Program-made: the position numbers and the translations under genes
The notes under the pieces: generated by a model
Told to the model about the DNA's origin: nothing
Seen by the model: the letters and a program-made list of their open reading frames with translations, nothing else
Databases searched by the model: none
Shown: piece after piece, positions 6,330-9,901 of the stretch
Layout of the letters: each line of letters opens with the position of its first letter
Position numbering within the stretch: the first letter of the stretch is position 1
From: Candidatus Zixiibacteriota bacterium
GTDB lineage: Bacteria > Zixibacteria > MSB-5A5 > GN15 > FEB-12
Reading direction: 5' to 3'
Length of the DNA stretch: 9,901 bases
NCBI GenBank assembly: GCA_022570975.1
Contig: JACZYS010000082.1
Span: 1-9,901, forward strand

Positions 6330-8030
6330 ATGATTACTCGATTAAGAAATTATTGTTTGGTTTTGTGTTTACTAGCGCTATTTATTTTCACCTCAACTGC
6401 TGGGTCTCAGTGCCCCCCAATCTACACATTTTCAGAGGAAGGAATTTCCCATCGAACTTATGGCGGAAATGTAGCAAACGTAGGAGATGTAAACAATGAC
6501 GGTTATCCAGATATATTAGTTGCAGCATCGGCCTATGATGAAGGTCCACTTGAGTCATTTGGCAAAGTATTTGTCTATTCCGGGTACAACGGGGAAATTC
6601 TTTTTGAATTTACTGGTAGTGATAGTTATCATTTCCTGGGTTCTGCCAGCGATGCGGCTGGCGATATGGACAATGATGGATTTGATGATTTTATTGTTGG
6701 TTCTGGGGGTGGGGCCAGCCTTGGCAAAGGAAAGGCTTATATTTTTTCGGGTCAGACCGGTGATACGCTTTTAACTATAGGTCCTTTTGATAGTGCTGGT
6801 TGGTTTGGTAATAGTTTAGCAAATGTAGGCGACTTAAACAATGATGACATAAACGATTTTCTAATCGGAGCTCCAAGAGTTTCCAACGGCAACTTACCAG
6901 GAGAAGCATATCTCTGTTCAGGGAGCGACGGATCAATCATTCATAAATTTACAGGAGAAGAAAACAAAGATCATTTTGGAATTACTGTTGCATCATTGGG
7001 AGATTTGAACAACGATTTAATCCCTGATTTTGCAATTGGTTCACGTGCAGCACCCGGGAAAGTATTTGTTTTTTCAGGTTTTGATTTTGATACTCTTGTT
7101 GTATTCACTGCCGAGCAAGCTGGTGAAGGTTTGGCAAACGCTCTTGCATCTGCAGGGGATGTAAATGGCGACGGAATTCAGGATATTCTTCTTGGTAGCC
7201 CTTTTTATGATTCTAATGGTGTCACAAGCGTAGGTAAGGTACGGGTTCAATCTGGTTCTGATTTTTCCTTGCTTTACGAGATCATCGGCACAAGTACAAC
7301 AAATTATGCAAGATTCGGGACTGCTTTGGCTTCCGCCGGCGATGTAAATGGAGATGGATTTTCTGATTTCTTGGTTACTGAACGAGGATCTTCTGCAACA
7401 GGCTCTTTTCTTTTTTCCGGTATTGATGGAGAGCTTATATTACATATTCCTACACCTGCAAGACCGTGGTCTATTGATGCAGTTGGCGATATCAGCGGTG
7501 ATGGTATTTCAGAGATAATAATAGGAGACTATTATGGTGAACAAGCATTAGTTTACCACCTCTCTGTTGACGAGGACTTTGACAACGTGGCCGATGTATG
7601 TGACAATTGCCCGATGATCTCAAACCCCAATCAGTTAGATACCGACGGCGATAGTCTTGGCGATGCCTGCGACAACTGCCCCGATACTTTTGGTCTTGAT
7701 CAAACTGACAGTGACGGAGATGGGTTTGGCGATATCTGTGACCTCTGTCCTGGTTTTGATGATAATATGGACTTCGATAGCGACGGAATTCCAGATAACT
7801 GTGATAATTGTACCTGCGTATTAGCTGGTGACTTTAATGATACTGGTGATTTGAATATCGTTGATCTTACAACAACAGTCAATTGGATGTTCAAAGGTGG
7901 TGGGGCTCCTTTTTGTCTGAATGTTGCCGACGTAAACGGTTCTTGTTCTGTTGATGTTGCAGACTTAACTTATCGGGTAAGTTATATGTTCAAGGGCGGA
8001 GCTGATTTGGTTTGTGGCTGTGCGGAGTGA
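6330..8030 (+). CDS. Secreted seven-bladed FG-GAP propeller protein with TSP3 repeats and C-terminal dockerin-like domain (copy 1)
   Basis: This encodes 566 aa from the ATG at 6330. Residues 1 to ~26 are a Sec signal peptide. A Cys at ~28 (SQCPP) is not in a lipobox, so the protein is probably not a lipoprotein. Seven FG-GAP calcium loops of GDxNxDGxxD type start at residues 52, 111, 167, 224, 276, 337 and 386, predicting one integrin-alpha-like seven-bladed propeller. Residues ~413-495 hold four thrombospondin type 3 repeats (DxDxDGxxDxCDNCP). The C terminus has two 12-residue dockerin-type loops, D501-N503-T505-N509-D512 and D534-N536-S538-D542-D545. Each is followed by a helix ending MFKGG, and the protein ends CGCAE. 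The whole is calcium-rich and disulfide-prone, suited to an extracellular binding role. The dockerin-like end may anchor or sort it to a cohesin-like or surface partner. It is the first of two tandem paralogues. The ligand is unknown. Confidence 0.92.
   Translation: MITRLRNYCLVLCLLALFIFTSTAGSQCPPIYTFSEEGISHRTYGGNVANVGDVNNDGYPDILVAASAYDEGPLESFGKVFVYSGYNGEILFEFTGSDSYHFLGSASDAAGDMDNDGFDDFIVGSGGGASLGKGKAYIFSGQTGDTLLTIGPFDSAGWFGNSLANVGDLNNDDINDFLIGAPRVSNGNLPGEAYLCSGSDGSIIHKFTGEENKDHFGITVASLGDLNNDLIPDFAIGSRAAPGKVFVFSGFDFDTLVVFTAEQAGEGLANALASAGDVNGDGIQDILLGSPFYDSNGVTSVGKVRVQSGSDFSLLYEIIGTSTTNYARFGTALASAGDVNGDGFSDFLVTERGSSATGSFLFSGIDGELILHIPTPARPWSIDAVGDISGDGISEIIIGDYYGEQALVYHLSVDEDFDNVADVCDNCPMISNPNQLDTDGDSLGDACDNCPDTFGLDQTDSDGDGFGDICDLCPGFDDNMDFDSDGIPDNCDNCTCVLAGDFNDTGDLNIVDLTTTVNWMFKGGGAPFCLNVADVNGSCSVDVADLTYRVSYMFKGGADLVCGCAE
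7671..8030 (+). repeat. Conserved 3' module, copy 1 (TSP3 plus dockerin)
   Basis: This 360-bp stretch matches 9542-9901 with no gaps. I count 28 mismatches (about 92% identity), giving only 6 changes in 119 residues. It codes for the last TSP3 repeats and the dockerin-like doublet. Upstream of it, conservation between the two genes falls sharply. Confidence 0.9.
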
Positions 8031-8117
8031 CCTATTGTTGAATTCAGAACATAAAATATGACCCTTCATTTAAGATCTTCTAACTTTTTAGAGTTAAATC
8101 TACAAAGGGTTAATCCC

Positions 8118-8145
8118 TTGACATAATAGGAAATTTTGCTATATT
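8118..8145 (+). promoter_or_regulatory. Predicted promoter of the second propeller-dockerin gene
   Basis: TTGACA (8118-8123) and TATATT (8140-8145) have the same 16-bp spacer and extended -10 as copy 1, with one base difference in the spacer. Here the -35 overlaps an AAGGG-TTAAT-CCCTT inverted repeat (8105-8119) that is not complete in copy 1. Confidence 0.65.
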
Positions 8146-8155
8146 TTAGTAATAA

Positions 8156-8182
8156 GGAATGATTTAGGGCAATAGACATTCC
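8156..8182 (+). promoter_or_regulatory. Conserved leader stem-loop, copy 2
   Basis: GGAATG (8156-8161) pairs with CATTCC (8177-8182) across a 15-nt loop. It has the same position relative to the promoter as in copy 1, with the arms unchanged and the loop diverged. Confidence 0.45.
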
Positions 8183-8268
8183 GTCCGCAAACATAGAGAA
8201 CCACATCTCGAATAAATCTGATGTCCTCAATCTAGTGATATAGGAACAATTACGTCTTATCCAAGAAT

Positions 8269-8274
8269 GAGGAG
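8269..8274 (+). promoter_or_regulatory. Ribosome binding site that fixes the start at 8282
   Basis: GAGGAG lies 7 nt before the ATG at 8282, the same arrangement as in the first paralogue. The earlier in-frame ATG at 8267 overlaps this site and is unlikely to be used. Confidence 0.75.
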
Positions 8275-8281
8275 CTATTCA

Positions 8282-9901
8282 ATGAAATCTCTCTCAAAAT
8301 TTTATTATTATTTGGTATTCAGTTTTTTAACATTCTTACTTTCCACCACCACTGTAAACTCTCAATGCCCCCCTTCCTTTATTCTGCCATCACCAATGAA
8401 TACTGTTGGGGATGTCAATAACGATGGGTTTGATGATCTAATATTTTTCGGGCCGGATACAATGGCATATCTCATTTCTGGTGAAAACCTTGATACCCTT
8501 TACACAATTGATGGAACTAGTCAGGGACCACGTTGGGGAAGAGGTAACGGACAAAACTACGCCGGAGACGTGAATAATGATGGCTATGACGATGTGCTAA
8601 TTCCAGAGCCGTCACGCTGGAATGCTGGTGATACTGTTGTGGGGCTAGTATATGTCCACTCAGGTGTGGATGGTAGTTTGCTTTACACTTTTGAAGGCGA
8701 AACTGTTGGTGATTTTTACGGCTCACAATGTGTCGGTATTGGTGATGCGAACAACGATGGTTTTGATGATATTTGCGTGAGTGCATATCAAAATGCGAGT
8801 GGAAAAATTTACGTCTATTCTGGTCAGACAGGCGACACGCTCTTTACCATCGAAGCCGAGCCAACAGAAACCTACGTGGGCTTTATAGTTGCAGCAGTGG
8901 GTGACATCAATAATGATAGTCTTGATGACATTTTAGTTGGGTCAATCTACGGAGGTCTTGAAGGGAGAGCGTATGTCTATTCAGGTGCAGGTCAGTTACT
9001 TCGTACATTTAAAGCTGAAGAAAATCACGGTCTTTTTAGTTTTGGTTTGGGGGGAAGGTCAGGAAGATCAGAAGCCTTTGATTTTAACGGGGACGGTTTT
9101 GATGATATGCTGGTGGCAGCTGAGTGCTGGCCCGGCGGTGAACCTTGCCATGGACGCGTATATCTTTTTCTGGGTGACGCAAGCCAGACCAATCAAATTG
9201 TCCTAGCAAGAGATGCTTACCAGATTGTCACTGGAATCGAAGAACGACTTGGCCAAAGTAATGAGCTTTGCGGAGCTGGTGACGTAAACATGGACGGTTA
9301 TCATGATATAGCGATAGGAGGAACATTAGGCATCTCAATTTTCTTCGGTGGTCCTGGTCCAATTACTCAGAAAGTTCAACCGGTTGATGCAGATTTGATA
9401 ATAAGTGGCTATGGCCGAAAAGTCAAATCTGCAGGTGATATAAATGGAGATGGATTTCAGGATTTGATTGTTGATGATACCAACGTATTTTACATAAACA
9501 TGATGGTTGATCCGGATGGTGATGGATTAGGTAATGCATGTGACAACTGCCCCGATACTTTTGGTCTTGATCAAACTGACAGTGACGGGGATGGGTTTGG
9601 CGATATCTGTGATCTCTGCCCCGGGTTTGATGATAACTTGGATATCGATAGTGACGGGATTCCGGATGATTGTGATAATTGCACCTGTATCCTGCCTGGT
9701 GACTTTAATGATACTGGAGATTTGAATATCGTTGATCTTACAACAACAGTAAATTGGATGTTCAAAGGTGGTGGGGCTCCTTTTTGTCTGAATGTTGCCG
9801 ATGTAAACGGCTCTTGTTCTGTTGATGTTGCAGACTTAACTTATCGGGTAAGTTATATGTTCAAAAGCGGAGCTGATTTGGTTTGTGGCTGTGCCGAGTG
9901 A
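8282..9901 (+). CDS. Secreted seven-bladed FG-GAP propeller protein with TSP3 repeats and C-terminal dockerin-like domain (copy 2)
   Basis: This encodes 539 aa and ends with a TGA on the last base of the window. A Sec signal peptide (to ~27) precedes the same SQC/NSQCPP junction as copy 1. Seven calcium loops begin near residues 43, 95, 154, 207, 266 (variant FDFNGDGFDD), 333 and 385, again predicting one seven-bladed propeller. Three TSP3 repeats (~411-468) follow, one fewer than in copy 1, then the two dockerin-type loops and the CGCAE end. The propeller sequence differs strongly from copy 1, while the last 119 residues differ at only 6 positions. Loop lengths differ as well; a long insertion with two cysteines lies near residues 260-290. 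The head probably binds a different ligand or surface, while the tail keeps a common anchoring partner; this is inference. Confidence 0.92.
   Translation: MKSLSKFYYYLVFSFLTFLLSTTTVNSQCPPSFILPSPMNTVGDVNNDGFDDLIFFGPDTMAYLISGENLDTLYTIDGTSQGPRWGRGNGQNYAGDVNNDGYDDVLIPEPSRWNAGDTVVGLVYVHSGVDGSLLYTFEGETVGDFYGSQCVGIGDANNDGFDDICVSAYQNASGKIYVYSGQTGDTLFTIEAEPTETYVGFIVAAVGDINNDSLDDILVGSIYGGLEGRAYVYSGAGQLLRTFKAEENHGLFSFGLGGRSGRSEAFDFNGDGFDDMLVAAECWPGGEPCHGRVYLFLGDASQTNQIVLARDAYQIVTGIEERLGQSNELCGAGDVNMDGYHDIAIGGTLGISIFFGGPGPITQKVQPVDADLIISGYGRKVKSAGDINGDGFQDLIVDDTNVFYINMMVDPDGDGLGNACDNCPDTFGLDQTDSDGDGFGDICDLCPGFDDNLDIDSDGIPDDCDNCTCILPGDFNDTGDLNIVDLTTTVNWMFKGGGAPFCLNVADVNGSCSVDVADLTYRVSYMFKSGADLVCGCAE
9542..9901 (+). 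repeat. Conserved 3' module, copy 2 (TSP3 plus dockerin)
   Basis: This is the partner of 7671-8030. Most differences are synonymous, so the protein tail is under purifying selection, recently homogenised by gene conversion, or both. The match continues to the last base of the window, so its right boundary cannot be seen. Confidence 0.9.

Larger units (their letters stand above)
8058..8247 (+). repeat. Upstream duplicated block, copy 2 (promoter plus leader)
   Basis: This is the partner of 6107-6296. It occupies most of the 251-bp gap between the two propeller genes and supplies the second gene with its own promoter. I see no convincing terminator between the first gene's TGA (8028-8030) and this promoter, so read-through is possible. 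Confidence 0.85.

Noticed and set aside
6330..6420. Possible lipoprotein signal at the SQC of both propeller proteins
   Set aside because: The residue before Cys is Gln and the preceding residues do not form a lipobox, so an ordinary Sec signal peptide fits better.
6257..6499. Plus-strand open frame starting in the leader of the first propeller gene
   Set aside because: Its ATG is absent from the otherwise conserved leader of the second copy, and it overlaps the signal peptide region in another frame.
7700..7894. Antisense open frame, also present at 9571-9765
   Set aside because: It appears in both copies only because the underlying DNA is duplicated. The sense strand codes for clear TSP3 and dockerin motifs with mostly synonymous changes.
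8031..8117. Terminator after the first propeller gene
   Set aside because: Only short palindromes (TGAATTCA, AAGATCTT) are present, without a GC-rich stem followed by a T run.

Overview
The window looks like a chromosomal piece of an uncultured, AT-rich, Gram-negative-type bacterium of the FCB group. My best guess is a candidate Zixibacteria-like lineage. The guess rests on large secreted FG-GAP beta-propeller proteins that end in thrombospondin type 3 repeats and a dockerin-like doublet with a 'MFKGG' signature. A long ALDH4-type P5C dehydrogenase and a Ser/Thr-kinase-like protein are compatible with it. The taxonomic call is inference; there is no rRNA or marker gene here.

Left part (1-3058, minus strand): a compact four-gene operon of membrane proteins. 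It reads from a two-TM protein with a signal peptide and a cytoplasmic domain (2149-3018), to a polytopic protein with a TTG start (1467-2126), to a two-TM protein with a large extracytoplasmic domain (609-1460), to a polytopic protein that overlaps it by 4 bp and runs off the left edge (1-612). Tight spacing, one overlap and a good promoter upstream suggest one co-translated membrane complex of unknown function.

Middle part (3274-6004, minus strand): a tail-anchored kinase-fold protein whose catalytic HRD motif reads HGN, so a likely pseudokinase. Upstream of it lies a complete cytosolic L-glutamate gamma-semialdehyde dehydrogenase (pruA/rocA type; proline catabolism). The dehydrogenase leader carries two contiguous 21-bp repeats. 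Each forms a short hairpin, and one stem base pair is swapped as a pair (G-C to C-G) between the copies.

Right part (6107-9901, plus strand): two tandem paralogues for secreted proteins of 566 and 539 aa. Each has a signal peptide, seven FG-GAP calcium loops (one seven-bladed propeller), three or four TSP3 repeats and a two-loop dockerin-like C terminus. A roughly 190-bp promoter/leader block (about 87% identical) and the last 360 bp (about 92% identical) are strongly conserved between the copies, while the propeller-coding middle is highly diverged. This resembles a cassette family with constant expression and sorting ends and a variable binding head. The second copy ends exactly at the window edge, so more copies may follow.

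No tRNA, rRNA, CRISPR array, insertion sequence or phage gene was seen.
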